Shown: positions 1 to 6,063 of the stretch, one piece after another | How the letters are laid out: every line of letters starts with the position of its first letter | How positions within the stretch are numbered: position 1 is the first letter of the stretch | Assembly (NCBI GenBank): GCA_964557285.1 | Contig: CAZKZS010000277.1 | Span: 1 to 6,822 of the forward strand | Length of the DNA: 6,822 bases | From: SB15 sp964557285 | Lineage (GTDB): Bacteria; Chloroflexota; Anaerolineae; Aggregatilineales; J027 | Direction: 5' to 3' | Made by a program: the position numbers and the translations under genes | Notes under the pieces: generated by a model | Databases searched by the model: none | What the model saw: the letters and a program-made list of their open reading frames with translations, nothing else | What the model was told of the DNA's origin: nothing

Positions 1-343
1 AGAAATAGGGAATTGTCATTGATGAGAGAAGCATAAAAAAACTCCAAAACAGAACTTGACCTTGTGAGGTTACAAAAGTAATACCATAAACTAGAGTTTC
101 ATGCTCTGTTTTTCTCTCTAAATAACCTACAGTTTTTACGTAATGGATTGAGAAATCAAATACGTATGTATCTTTGTTGATAGTTTTTATATTAACACTA
201 CGTTGTACCCTTAAAGGGGGTTGTCCCCAAATAGGATGCTTTAAGTCATGCTGAACTCTATTAACGCAAACAGCAAGAGGCATAGGTGAAATGAAATAAT
301 AAGATAAATTAGAAAAGTCCCTCAAATTAACGTTTAGTCTCAC
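1..343 (-). CDS. Hypothetical protein with a membrane segment, cut by the left edge (N-terminal 114 residues)
   Basis: I do not recognise this protein. Reading the minus strand from a GTG at 343-341 gives 114 codons with no stop before the window ends, so the C-terminus is missing. The GTG is preceded by GGAAGG with a six-base spacer, a good ribosome binding site, which decides the start. An in-frame TTG further upstream has no such site. The first ~90 residues look soluble and beta-rich, with alternating stretches such as TYVFDFSIHYVKTVGYL. Residues from about 96 onward (QVLFWSFFMLLSSMTIPYF) are strongly hydrophobic and probably start a membrane helix. The region is markedly A+T-rich compared with the genes to its right, which hints at separate origin. 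It lies 175 bases downstream of the peptidase gene on the same strand. No terminator hairpin is evident between them, so co-transcription is possible. Confidence 0.6.
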   Translation of the reverse strand, partial: MRLNVNLRDFSNLSYYFISPMPLAVCVNRVQHDLKHPIWGQPPLRVQRSVNIKTINKDTYVFDFSIHYVKTVGYLERKTEHETLVYGITFVTSQGQVLFWSFFMLLSSMTIPYF

Positions 344-518
344 TATTAACCTTCCAATATTTTGTATCAAGGTGTGAGAGAAAGCCTAAAGGCAATCTTG
401 TTCATCCTGATTTCTAAAGCTCTGCAAGCTACCTTCTAGGGTCGGTTAGCCTGATCGAGACATTCCTCAATAAAGCTTTCCAGGGTGTTTTTAGGTTAGC
501 TGTTCTAATCTTACTCTC

Positions 519-1253
519 TTATTGAACGCAGCGAATAGGGCGGCCTATTCCGTCCTCATGTTTGAGAGGCAGACCAAAATAAGGAGAGGGGTCAAGGGTA
601 TTGCCAACCTGTGATTCATTCAAAAAACTGCCGTTGGCGTCGCTTTTCACAATGCTCAGATGCACATGCAGCGCAATCGGAAAACTGCGTCCACTGTACG
701 TCCCCTGATAGCCAAGCAGCATCCCCTGCTTTACCCAGACTCGTTCCGTACCCGGCGGAAATTGGTCAAGCACATAGGAGGTTTTGCCGTCACCAGACGC
801 CATATGGGTGTAATAGGTAAAAATGGTCTGGCCGGGGTTCAGGGGGTCATCATGTTCAATAATAACCGTCGAAAGCCAGTCGGATAAGCGCGACAAATAA
901 CCTTCATAAACTGCATAAACGGGAACTTCACCTTCTTTACCATCCCCAAAAATATCAATGCCCGTGTGCCGATTAAAAACATTGTAAGGGGCAGCGGGGT
1001 CATTCCACAACAGCCCGATAAACCCATCTGAAGGCAGGATAAACGGCGCATCCCCGCAGGGCTGGCGGTCGGTTCGCAGTTCGGGGCGTGAATCGGGGTG
1101 GTCGACCCAGCGCCGGATATATTTGTTGCTGTCACTGAGTCGGTCACTGTACAGAATCAGGCCAATATATCCACAGCCGCCCAACACAAGAATCCCCACA
1201 ATCCCAAGCACCCATTTTAACCACCGCATAGATTTCTTATTCCTATCGGACAC
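519..1253 (-). CDS. Membrane-anchored M23 (LytM-like) family metallopeptidase
   Basis: This is a predicted zinc peptidase of the M23 family, which cuts peptide cross-bridges in cell-wall peptidoglycan outside the membrane. The sequence has a positively charged start, a hydrophobic segment at about residues 11-35, a linker, and the M23 domain from about 70 to 225. The expected zinc ligands are H96 and D100 (in HTGID) and H198 (second His of HVH). H150 (in YYTHM) and H196 (first His of HVH) supply the catalytic histidines, so the active site looks intact. LGGC ending at C27 resembles a lipobox, but the hydrophobic run continues past the Cys, so a single-pass anchor is as likely as a lipoprotein. 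The listed start is GTG. An ATG at codon 9 (1229-1227) has AGGA about 11 bases upstream and may be the true start. The substrate and role are not shown by the context. Confidence 0.8.
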   Translation of the reverse strand: MSDRNKKSMRWLKWVLGIVGILVLGGCGYIGLILYSDRLSDSNKYIRRWVDHPDSRPELRTDRQPCGDAPFILPSDGFIGLLWNDPAAPYNVFNRHTGIDIFGDGKEGEVPVYAVYEGYLSRLSDWLSTVIIEHDDPLNPGQTIFTYYTHMASGDGKTSYVLDQFPPGTERVWVKQGMLLGYQGTYSGRSFPIALHVHLSIVKSDANGSFLNESQVGNTLDPSPYFGLPLKHEDGIGRPIRCVQ

Positions 1254-1260
1254 ACGCTCT

Positions 1261-1269
1261 TGATAGAAT
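1261..1269 (+). promoter_or_regulatory. Extended -10 promoter of the dehydrogenase gene, likely leaderless
   Basis: TGATAGAAT is a TGn extended -10 with a five-of-six match to TATAAT. Its end lies seven bases before the A of the ATG at 1277, where transcription would be expected to begin. There is no Shine-Dalgarno sequence before this ATG, which fits a leaderless message. No convincing -35 box is visible. The same 23-base gap must also carry initiation signals for the divergent peptidase gene. Confidence 0.5.
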
Positions 1270-1276
1270 ACAATAC

Positions 1277-2014
1277 ATGAGCAACTTCAAGGTAGATTTA
1301 ACGGGAAAACGTGCCTTAATCACAGGGGCAGGGGCGGGAGTTGGACAGGCGGCGGCGCTGGCGCTGGCCCGGGCGGGTGCATGGGTGTTTTGCAACGACA
1401 TTAACCCTGACCGCGCCCAAAATATTGCCGATGAAATTAACGGTCAGGGCGGTAAAGCCGTCGGCTGGCACGCGGACATATCCAACAAACTGCTGGTGGG
1501 CCCGATGATTGAAGCCATGCGGGATGCCTTTGGCCGGATTGACATTGTGGTCAACGCGGCAGGGGTCGAAAAACGCAGCACATTCATTAAACTGGACGAA
1601 TGGGACTGGCGGCGGGTGCTGGATGTCAATTTAAACGGGACTTTTTTTGTAACTCAACTGGCTGGACGAGTCATGGCAGACGAAGGCGGCGGTGTCATCG
1701 TGCAGGTTGCCAGCACCGCCGGACACAGCCTCGCCCGACCGGAAAGCGCCGCTTACACCGCCAGCAAAGCGGGCATTATCGGCCTCACCAAAGAATCCGC
1801 CCGCGAACTGGCCGCCTATGGGATTCGGGTCAATGCGATTTGTCCGGCCAATATTGAGGATGATTCACCCGTTGAGGATATAACGGCCATTCCGCAAAAA
1901 CGATTGGGCAAACCGGAAGAAGTCGCCAGCGTCGTGCTGTTCCTGTGTTCCGATGCTGCCTCCTACATCACCGGCCAAGCGATTCATGTGGATGGCGGGG
2001 AAAGCATGGCGTAA
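1277..2014 (+). CDS. Classical short-chain dehydrogenase/reductase (SDR), FabG-like
   Basis: This is a cytoplasmic NAD(P)-dependent oxidoreductase of the classical SDR family, 245 residues, the normal size. The dinucleotide-binding motif TGxxxGxG is at 16-23 (TGAGAGVG). NAAG is at 93-96. The catalytic tetrad is complete: N118, S146, Y160 and K164 (YxxxK). D41 at the end of the second strand suggests a preference for NAD(H) over NADP(H); this is inference from family rules. The C-terminal ITGQAIHVDGG is typical. The substrate-binding lid after strand six is unusual: the common PG is replaced by PA (P190-A191), and the loop up to the RLGKPEEVA segment is several residues shorter than in FabG. 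Annotation as 3-oxoacyl-ACP reductase would therefore be unsafe, since many sugar and alcohol dehydrogenases share this frame. It has no ribosome binding site and appears to be translated from a leaderless message. Confidence 0.9.
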   Translation: MSNFKVDLTGKRALITGAGAGVGQAAALALARAGAWVFCNDINPDRAQNIADEINGQGGKAVGWHADISNKLLVGPMIEAMRDAFGRIDIVVNAAGVEKRSTFIKLDEWDWRRVLDVNLNGTFFVTQLAGRVMADEGGGVIVQVASTAGHSLARPESAAYTASKAGIIGLTKESARELAAYGIRVNAICPANIEDDSPVEDITAIPQKRLGKPEEVASVVLFLCSDAASYITGQAIHVDGGESMA

Positions 2015-2055
2015 TACAGTTCTAAAAAATGGTGGGGTTTAATCATACGGTGCGG

Positions 2056-2080
2056 TACAATTCAGTTGTTCCAGAGGTGA
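2056..2080 (+). promoter_or_regulatory. Candidate -10 box and ribosome binding site of the 330-residue gene
   Basis: TACAAT at 2056-2061 matches five of six bases of a -10 box, without a clear -35. GAGGTGA at 2074-2080 is a strong Shine-Dalgarno sequence at normal distance from the ATG at 2084. It fixes the start of the downstream gene. The gene may also be read through from the dehydrogenase, 69 bases upstream, since no terminator is visible between them. Confidence 0.4.
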
Positions 2081-2083
2081 CTG

Positions 2084-3076
2084 ATGGCAAATAAATCTGT
2101 TCTTGTTCGCATTGATGACCGTATTCGGCTGATGTCTGCGATTCTGGGTGTGACCACCTACCCGGAAAAAGCGCAGCAGCGAATCGGCCACCGTCCCCAT
2201 GCCCACGCCCGAAACACGACCAAATGGCTGCAAGAATACAAAACGCATCCAGCAGTGGTGCAAACGCAGTTGTTGATGGATAAAAAAGCCCCTCTGGAAG
2301 CCCTGTATACCTATATTTTGCGGTTGTCGTGGCCGGATTTAAAAGCAGCCGAAATCCCGCCCTGGATTCCGCCCCAATGGACTCAAAATATGCGTGACCT
2401 GTATCAAACCAGCCAGCTTCAACGATTATGGGATGGGGAAGCCGGTCAGTGGGAAAAAGCCCAGATTGAAGCCATTAGCGTTTTTAAAGATGTAGATTTT
2501 TATGGTTTCTTAAAACCTTTTTTTGGAGAAGTACCAGAGCAGTTGGTGGTGATGCCCAACATTTCCTACCCCAGTGAAACGGCGGTAGGGGTGCGTATGG
2601 AAAATGAACTCATTTGCGCCGTACCACCACGAATCGCGTGGGGTGATAACCCGCCCTGGCCTTTTACAGAGGACAAAGCCCATGTCTTTAGCAGTTCGCT
2701 GGCGGAATATGTGCGGCTGCTGATGCTGGCTTATCTGCGTCAGAACGCCAAAGCGGTTGATCCTGTCACCCAGAAGGACCTGCCTGTGAGCGACGAATTT
2801 AAAGTCCGTTACCCGACCTGGGGGGAACAGTTTACCTGGCTGTTTGTGTCCGGCGTGGTGGTGCTGTTTCTGGAAACCCGCCTGAGTAAAAAAGAAGCAG
2901 AAGCCTATATCCTCGTTGAGAAAAAAGCCAAAGGGGTCACGATACTGCCGGGGGTAGTCAGCGTGCTGAAGCGGTATTTAAATGATTACCAGAATGGGAA
3001 ATATAAGGAATTTACCGAATTTTTGCCGCTGTTCCCCGGCCATTTAAAAATCGCTAAGACCATCACTTCCCTTTAA
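2084..3076 (+). CDS. Uncharacterised protein, possible DUF4932-like protein lacking the HExxH zinc site
   Basis: The function is unknown. The protein has 330 residues and no signal peptide. The overall order of segments reminds me of DUF4932, a putative metallopeptidase-like family. It has an N-terminal segment with an Asp-Arg-leading helix (RIDDRIRLMSAILGV, 9-23). A conserved-looking YKTHPAV follows at 52-58. A strand pair lies near 154-182 (LVVMPNISYP and ELICAVPP), and a C-terminal Y-x-F-x-x-FLPLFP region lies near 307-318. DUF4932-type enzymes would carry HExxH on the helix after the strand pair. Here that helix reads HVFSSSLAEYVRLLM (200-214) and has no HExxH, so a metal-dependent peptidase activity is unlikely. 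This assignment is from memory of the family pattern and is tentative. Residues 251-263 are hydrophobic but probably form a buried helix. The gene is convergent with the histidine kinase and overlaps it by four bases. Confidence 0.75.
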   Translation: MANKSVLVRIDDRIRLMSAILGVTTYPEKAQQRIGHRPHAHARNTTKWLQEYKTHPAVVQTQLLMDKKAPLEALYTYILRLSWPDLKAAEIPPWIPPQWTQNMRDLYQTSQLQRLWDGEAGQWEKAQIEAISVFKDVDFYGFLKPFFGEVPEQLVVMPNISYPSETAVGVRMENELICAVPPRIAWGDNPPWPFTEDKAHVFSSSLAEYVRLLMLAYLRQNAKAVDPVTQKDLPVSDEFKVRYPTWGEQFTWLFVSGVVVLFLETRLSKKEAEAYILVEKKAKGVTILPGVVSVLKRYLNDYQNGKYKEFTEFLPLFPGHLKIAKTITSL

Positions 3077-4512
3077 ACCGCCATGCGGCGCTGTGATTCC
3101 TCACTGATCTGAGTCCGCGCCAGGCTGTCAGGAATCGGCAGGCTGATAGTAAAAGTTGTCCCCTGTCCAACGCTGCTGTTGACGACGATTTTGCCGCCGT
3201 GCGTTTCTGCAATCCACTGAGCAATCGACAGCCCCAATCCGGTGCCACCTGCCGCCCGTGAACGGGCTTTATCCACCCGATAAAACCGTTCAAAAATGTG
3301 GGGTAGGTCTTCGGCGGGTATCCCAATCCCTGTATCCGCAATATGGACATGAGCCTGATTAAAGCTGCTGGTCAACCAGATTCGGATCATCCCACCGGCA
3401 GGGGTATAACGCACCGCGTTGGTTATAAGATGACTGAACAGCTGACGCAGATGATTCACATCTGCTTGAATCGATACATCTTCCTCTACATGCCCAAGCT
3501 CCACCTGATGGGTATTCTGGGCTATTTTTTGGGCATGGGCGTAAATATCCTTCACCACAAAACGGCTTAAATCCAGACGATCAAAGGTAAAAGGAATCTG
3601 TCCTGCATCGGCCTTCGCCAACATCAATAAATCCGCTACCAGAACGGACATATGTTTTACTTCTTCTTCAATCACTTCCAGCGAATGAGCATCGTTTCCG
3701 TAGCGCCGTATCAGGTCAATATTGCCGCGAATGGTGGTTAAAGGCGTGCGAAATTCATGGGAGACATCCGATAAAAATCGTCCCTGCGACTCAAACAGCT
3801 TTTGAAGCCGATCCAGCGTTTCGTTAAAGGTCATAACCATGCTGCCCAGTTCGTCAGGACGATTGTAAGGGATACGCTGGCTTAAATCTTCGGTCTGGGC
3901 GATGGTGCGGGCAGTATTCGCAATTGCGCTGACTGGACGTAACACACGCCGCGCCATCAAATCACCTAGCATAAGCGAAATAAGCAGCGCAATGAGGCCG
4001 CAGCCGACCATAATAATCGCCAGGCGGTCTGAAGCTGTTTCGATAGTGGAGAGTGAGGAAGCCGCCTGAATACTGGCGACGTGCTGCCCCTCAACAATGA
4101 CCGGACGGGTTACAACCCGCAGATGCACCCCATTAATAGTCACTTCGGAACGAACTTCTTGAGAAGTCAGCAGGGTTTTCTGGTCAAGCGCTTTGTTGTG
4201 ACTGCTCAGATTAGGGGAGGAACTCACCAGTTCAAGCCCCTCATTGACCTCCCAGATTTGGACAAAAACACCCGGCGTGCGGAACGCATCTAACCGGGGA
4301 ACATAGGCAGTCATCTGAGGCTGGCCGTTGGTGTCGGTCTCGATGGTGCTTTGGGTTTCGCTCAGGACATCATCAACGACTTTATCAAGGGTAATATCCA
4401 CCTGATTAAGCATCGCCCACTGAAGGGTAGCAAAAACTGCTCCGCCAAATAGGAGCAAAATCCCTACCAGCAGACTCGAATAATACAGGATGAGTCTCAA
4501 CCGAAAAGTCAT
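3073..4512 (-). CDS. Two-component sensor histidine kinase, HAMP plus HisKA and HATPase
   Basis: This inner-membrane sensor kinase (479 residues) would autophosphorylate and pass phosphate to the response regulator encoded just upstream. Membrane helix 1 is at about 8-30 and helix 2 at about 163-183. They enclose an external sensor region of some 130 residues with no recognised fold. A HAMP linker (about 184-237) follows, then the HisKA dimerisation helix with phospho-acceptor H252 in SHEFRTPL. The ATP-binding domain contains the N box (N365), G1 box DTGIGIP (393-399), F box FERFYRVD (407-414) and G2 box GGTGLGLS (422-429). All catalytic motifs are intact. The ATG lies 21 bases after the regulator stop, with no clear Shine-Dalgarno sequence in the gap, so translational coupling is likely. 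The signal sensed cannot be read from the sequence. The class resembles stress- and metal-sensing kinases, but no closer label is justified. Confidence 0.95.
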   Translation of the reverse strand: MTFRLRLILYYSSLLVGILLLFGGAVFATLQWAMLNQVDITLDKVVDDVLSETQSTIETDTNGQPQMTAYVPRLDAFRTPGVFVQIWEVNEGLELVSSSPNLSSHNKALDQKTLLTSQEVRSEVTINGVHLRVVTRPVIVEGQHVASIQAASSLSTIETASDRLAIIMVGCGLIALLISLMLGDLMARRVLRPVSAIANTARTIAQTEDLSQRIPYNRPDELGSMVMTFNETLDRLQKLFESQGRFLSDVSHEFRTPLTTIRGNIDLIRRYGNDAHSLEVIEEEVKHMSVLVADLLMLAKADAGQIPFTFDRLDLSRFVVKDIYAHAQKIAQNTHQVELGHVEEDVSIQADVNHLRQLFSHLITNAVRYTPAGGMIRIWLTSSFNQAHVHIADTGIGIPAEDLPHIFERFYRVDKARSRAAGGTGLGLSIAQWIAETHGGKIVVNSSVGQGTTFTISLPIPDSLARTQISEESQRRMAV

Positions 4513-4533
4513 ACAATTGTCGAAAAACTGCTG

Positions 4534-5214
4534 CTATTCTTCTTCCCGAAGCACGTAACCGAAACCACGTACCGTATGAAGCAAACGGGGTTCGCCTTCC
4601 ATCTCGGTTTTTTGACGGAGGTAGCGAATATAGACTTCGATGATATTACTTTCGCCCCCGAAATCATAACTCCACACACGGTCAAAAATGACTTCGCGCG
4701 TCAGCACCTGACGCGGGTGTCGCATGAATAATTCCAACAGTTCATATTCTTTGGCGGTCAGGTCAATTAAACGCCCGCCGCGCGTTGCCCGATGTGTCCC
4801 TGTATCAAGGGCTAAATCCGCAAAAGTCAGGACTTCCGGCCGCGAGTTGGGGGTGCTGTGTCGGAACAGGGCGCGAATCCGTGCCAGCAGTTCCTCAAAG
4901 GCAAAGGGCTTGACGATGTAATCATCAGCACCTGCATCCAGCCCCCGTACACGGTCACTGACCTCGCCTTTGGCCGTGAGCATAATAATCGGAATCTGGG
5001 TAGCTGCCCGCAGTCGTTCGCATACCTGAATCCCTTCCATGCCCGGCAGCATCCAGTCCACAATGGCAAGATCTGGCGGGGTTTCGCGGGCGATAGACAG
5101 TCCGCTTTGCCCATCATGCGCCACATCCACACGGTAGCCTTCAAACAACAGGCCGCGCTCAATAAATTCTGCGATTCGTTCCTCGTCCTCAATCACCAGA
5201 ATTCTTTCAGACAT
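4534..5214 (-). CDS. OmpR/PhoB-family response regulator (receiver plus winged-helix DNA-binding domain)
   Basis: This is a 226-residue transcription factor, the usual size, and the partner of the kinase encoded next in the operon. The receiver domain (2-118) has acidic pocket residues E9, D10 and E11, phospho-acceptor D53 (VDWMLPG), T80 (LTAK) and K102 (VKPF), with Y99 at the switch position. The C-terminal winged helix (about 127-224) carries the LTAKEYELLELF start, a recognition helix around 185-201 (ESNIIEVYIRYLRQK) and the closing VRGFGYVL hairpin. The start is the ATG at 5214, beginning MSERILVIEDE and preceded by AAGGGG two bases upstream. A longer open frame extends upstream into non-coding sequence and the Uma2 gene, but that extension has no domain match. 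Genes of this class usually bind tandem direct repeats with an 11-base period. Exactly such a repeat lies at 5288-5309, upstream of this gene. Confidence 0.95.
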   Translation of the reverse strand: MSERILVIEDEERIAEFIERGLLFEGYRVDVAHDGQSGLSIARETPPDLAIVDWMLPGMEGIQVCERLRAATQIPIIMLTAKGEVSDRVRGLDAGADDYIVKPFAFEELLARIRALFRHSTPNSRPEVLTFADLALDTGTHRATRGGRLIDLTAKEYELLELFMRHPRQVLTREVIFDRVWSYDFGGESNIIEVYIRYLRQKTEMEGEPRLLHTVRGFGYVLREEE

Positions 5215-5256
5215 TTCCCCTTTTCTTTCACACACATGTCTGTTGACTCTAGCATA

Positions 5257-5287
5257 GTTATACACTGATTTTTTTGGCCTGTGCCAA
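5257..5287 (-). promoter_or_regulatory. Candidate promoter of the regulator-kinase operon
   Basis: On the minus strand TTGGCA (5287-5282) matches five of six bases of a -35 box and TATAAC (5262-5257) five of six of a -10 box. The 19-base spacer is longer than the ideal 17. The -35 box falls inside the dyad at 5272-5289, so a protein binding there would compete with or assist polymerase. Start site and strength are guesses from sequence alone. Confidence 0.35.
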
Positions 5288-5289
5288 AA
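5272..5289. promoter_or_regulatory. 18-base dyad, possible operator
   Basis: TTTTGGC-CTGT-GCCAAAA is a perfect inverted repeat with seven-base arms and a four-base centre. It sits between two divergent genes, over the likely -35 box of the regulator operon and touching the direct repeat that follows. It is not followed by a T-run and is not at the end of a gene, so it is more likely a protein-binding site than a terminator. The binding protein is unknown. Confidence 0.4.
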
Positions 5290-5309
5290 TCTCATGGGAA
5301 TCTCATGTG
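5288..5309 (+). promoter_or_regulatory. 11-base tandem direct repeat, likely OmpR/PhoB-type operator
   Basis: AATCTCATGGG (5288-5298) is followed directly by AATCTCATGTG (5299-5309), identical at ten of eleven positions. The second copy ends one base before the TACAAT -10 box of the Uma2 gene, so the pair covers its -35 zone, as Pho boxes do in PhoB-activated promoters. The adjacent divergent gene encodes an OmpR/PhoB-family regulator, a class known to bind 11-base tandem repeats as head-to-tail dimers. That this particular regulator binds here is an inference. Confidence 0.55.
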
Positions 5310-5331
5310 CTACAATTTGATACATTGGAGG
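5308..5331 (+). promoter_or_regulatory. Extended -10 promoter and ribosome binding site of the Uma2 gene
   Basis: TGCTACAAT at 5308-5316 is a TGn extended -10 with five of six matches. No good -35 is present; the direct repeat occupies that position, which suggests dependence on an activator. GGAGG at 5327-5331 is a strong ribosome binding site six bases before the GTG at 5338, so the leader would be only about 15 bases. Confidence 0.55.
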
Positions 5332-5337
5332 TGTGTT

Positions 5338-5919
5338 GTGTCTGCGATTCCTCAAAAAAATTGGACGCCCGAATCGTATCTTGAGTTTGAACGTGCCAGC
5401 GAACAGAAACACGAATATTTCAACGGTGAAATTTTTGCAATGGCAGGGGCAACTGCCAATCACAATCTTGTCGCTGGAAATACTTACGCCAGTTTGCATA
5501 CTCAACTTCGTCAAAGGCCATGTTTTGTATATCCAAGTAATATGCGGATAAAGATAAGCCGCACCACGCTTTACACCTATCCCGATATAAGTATTGTTTG
5601 CGGTACACCTCAATTTGAAGATGATCACCGGGATACCCTGCTTAATCCAACAGTAATTATTGAAGTGCTGTCCCCTTCCACCGAAAGTTACGATAGAGGT
5701 AAAAAATTTCAGCACTACCGCACCCTGGACTCCCTGCAAGAATATATCCTCATCGCACAGGATAAGCCGCATATTGAACATTATTTACGGCAGGAACAAA
5801 ACCAATGGCTGCTTTCGGAGGCTCACCAGCTTGAGTCAAAAATCACGCTGCCTTCTATCCAATGTATCCTGCTGCTCTCTGATGTGTATGAAAAAGTGGA
5901 TATGAACGACCCGCAATAA
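5338..5919 (+). CDS. Uma2-family (DUF820) protein with PD-(D/E)xK nuclease fold
   Basis: This 193-residue protein belongs to the Uma2 family, which has a restriction-endonuclease-like fold and is expanded in Cyanobacteria and Chloroflexota. Its biological role is not established. Visible family signatures are WTPESYLEFE at 9-18, HEYFNGEIFAMAGATANHN at 25-43, YPD at 81-83, and IIEVLSPST at 107-115 followed by D119, K123 and Y127. D83 and E109 fit the acidic active-site positions. The lysine of the canonical motif seems to be supplied by K123, which is inference. The GTG at 5338 was chosen because GGAGG lies six bases upstream. The longer frame from 5281 would run through the promoter and operator. 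The gene is divergent from the two-component operon, with regulatory repeats in the shared gap, and ends 144 bases before the TIR gene. It looks full length and intact. Confidence 0.9.
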   Translation: MSAIPQKNWTPESYLEFERASEQKHEYFNGEIFAMAGATANHNLVAGNTYASLHTQLRQRPCFVYPSNMRIKISRTTLYTYPDISIVCGTPQFEDDHRDTLLNPTVIIEVLSPSTESYDRGKKFQHYRTLDSLQEYILIAQDKPHIEHYLRQEQNQWLLSEAHQLESKITLPSIQCILLLSDVYEKVDMNDPQ

Positions 5920-6025
5920 ATTGAAGAAAAGAACCTTGATTGCCAGTCCCCGCCTCTGAACTACTTGATGGAGGGGGATAAGGGGGTAAGGATTTGCGCG
6001 ATTTGCAATAAGGTGAAAAAAAGGG

Positions 6026-6056
6026 TGATATAATAAACACTGTTAATCTTAAGGGA
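6026..6056 (+). promoter_or_regulatory. Perfect extended -10 promoter and ribosome binding site of the TIR gene
   Basis: TGATATAAT at 6026-6034 combines a TGn extension with a perfect TATAAT, the best promoter core in the window. The -35 is weak (TTGCAA at 6003-6008, with a 20-base spacer). AAGGGA at 6051-6056 lies seven bases before the ATG at 6064. The expected leader is about 23 bases. The gene thus appears to have its own promoter, independent of the Uma2 gene. Confidence 0.6.
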
Positions 6057-6063
6057 AAAGTGG

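Noticed and set aside
365..405. Twelve-codon reading frame on the minus strand upstream of the edge gene (MNKIAFRLSLTP)
   Set aside because: It is too short to judge, has no attenuator-like hairpin after it and no amino-acid bias typical of a leader peptide.
344..518. tRNA or small RNA in the gap between the edge gene and the peptidase gene
   Set aside because: No cloverleaf can be drawn in either direction. A repeated GGTTAGC (444 and 494) is short enough to be chance.
4858..5268. 136-codon plus-strand frame opposite the response regulator
   Set aside because: It is antisense to a confidently identified gene and its translation shows no recognisable family.
5281..5337. Earlier GTG start for the Uma2 protein
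   Set aside because: It would translate the operator and -10 box and lacks a ribosome binding site. GGAGG before the GTG at 5338 and the family start favour the shorter protein.
5215..5781. Long upstream extension of the response regulator frame
   Set aside because: The frame is open by chance across the promoter gap and antisense to the Uma2 gene. The extension has no domain, and the ATG at 5214 begins exactly at the receiver domain.
5947..5976. Possible terminator hairpin after the Uma2 gene (TCCCC ... GGGGA)
   Set aside because: The stem is short, the loop is long and no T-run follows, so it does not meet the pattern of an intrinsic terminator. Apart from a nine-base-period repeat of GATTTGC (5991 and 6000), I see nothing else in 5920-6025.
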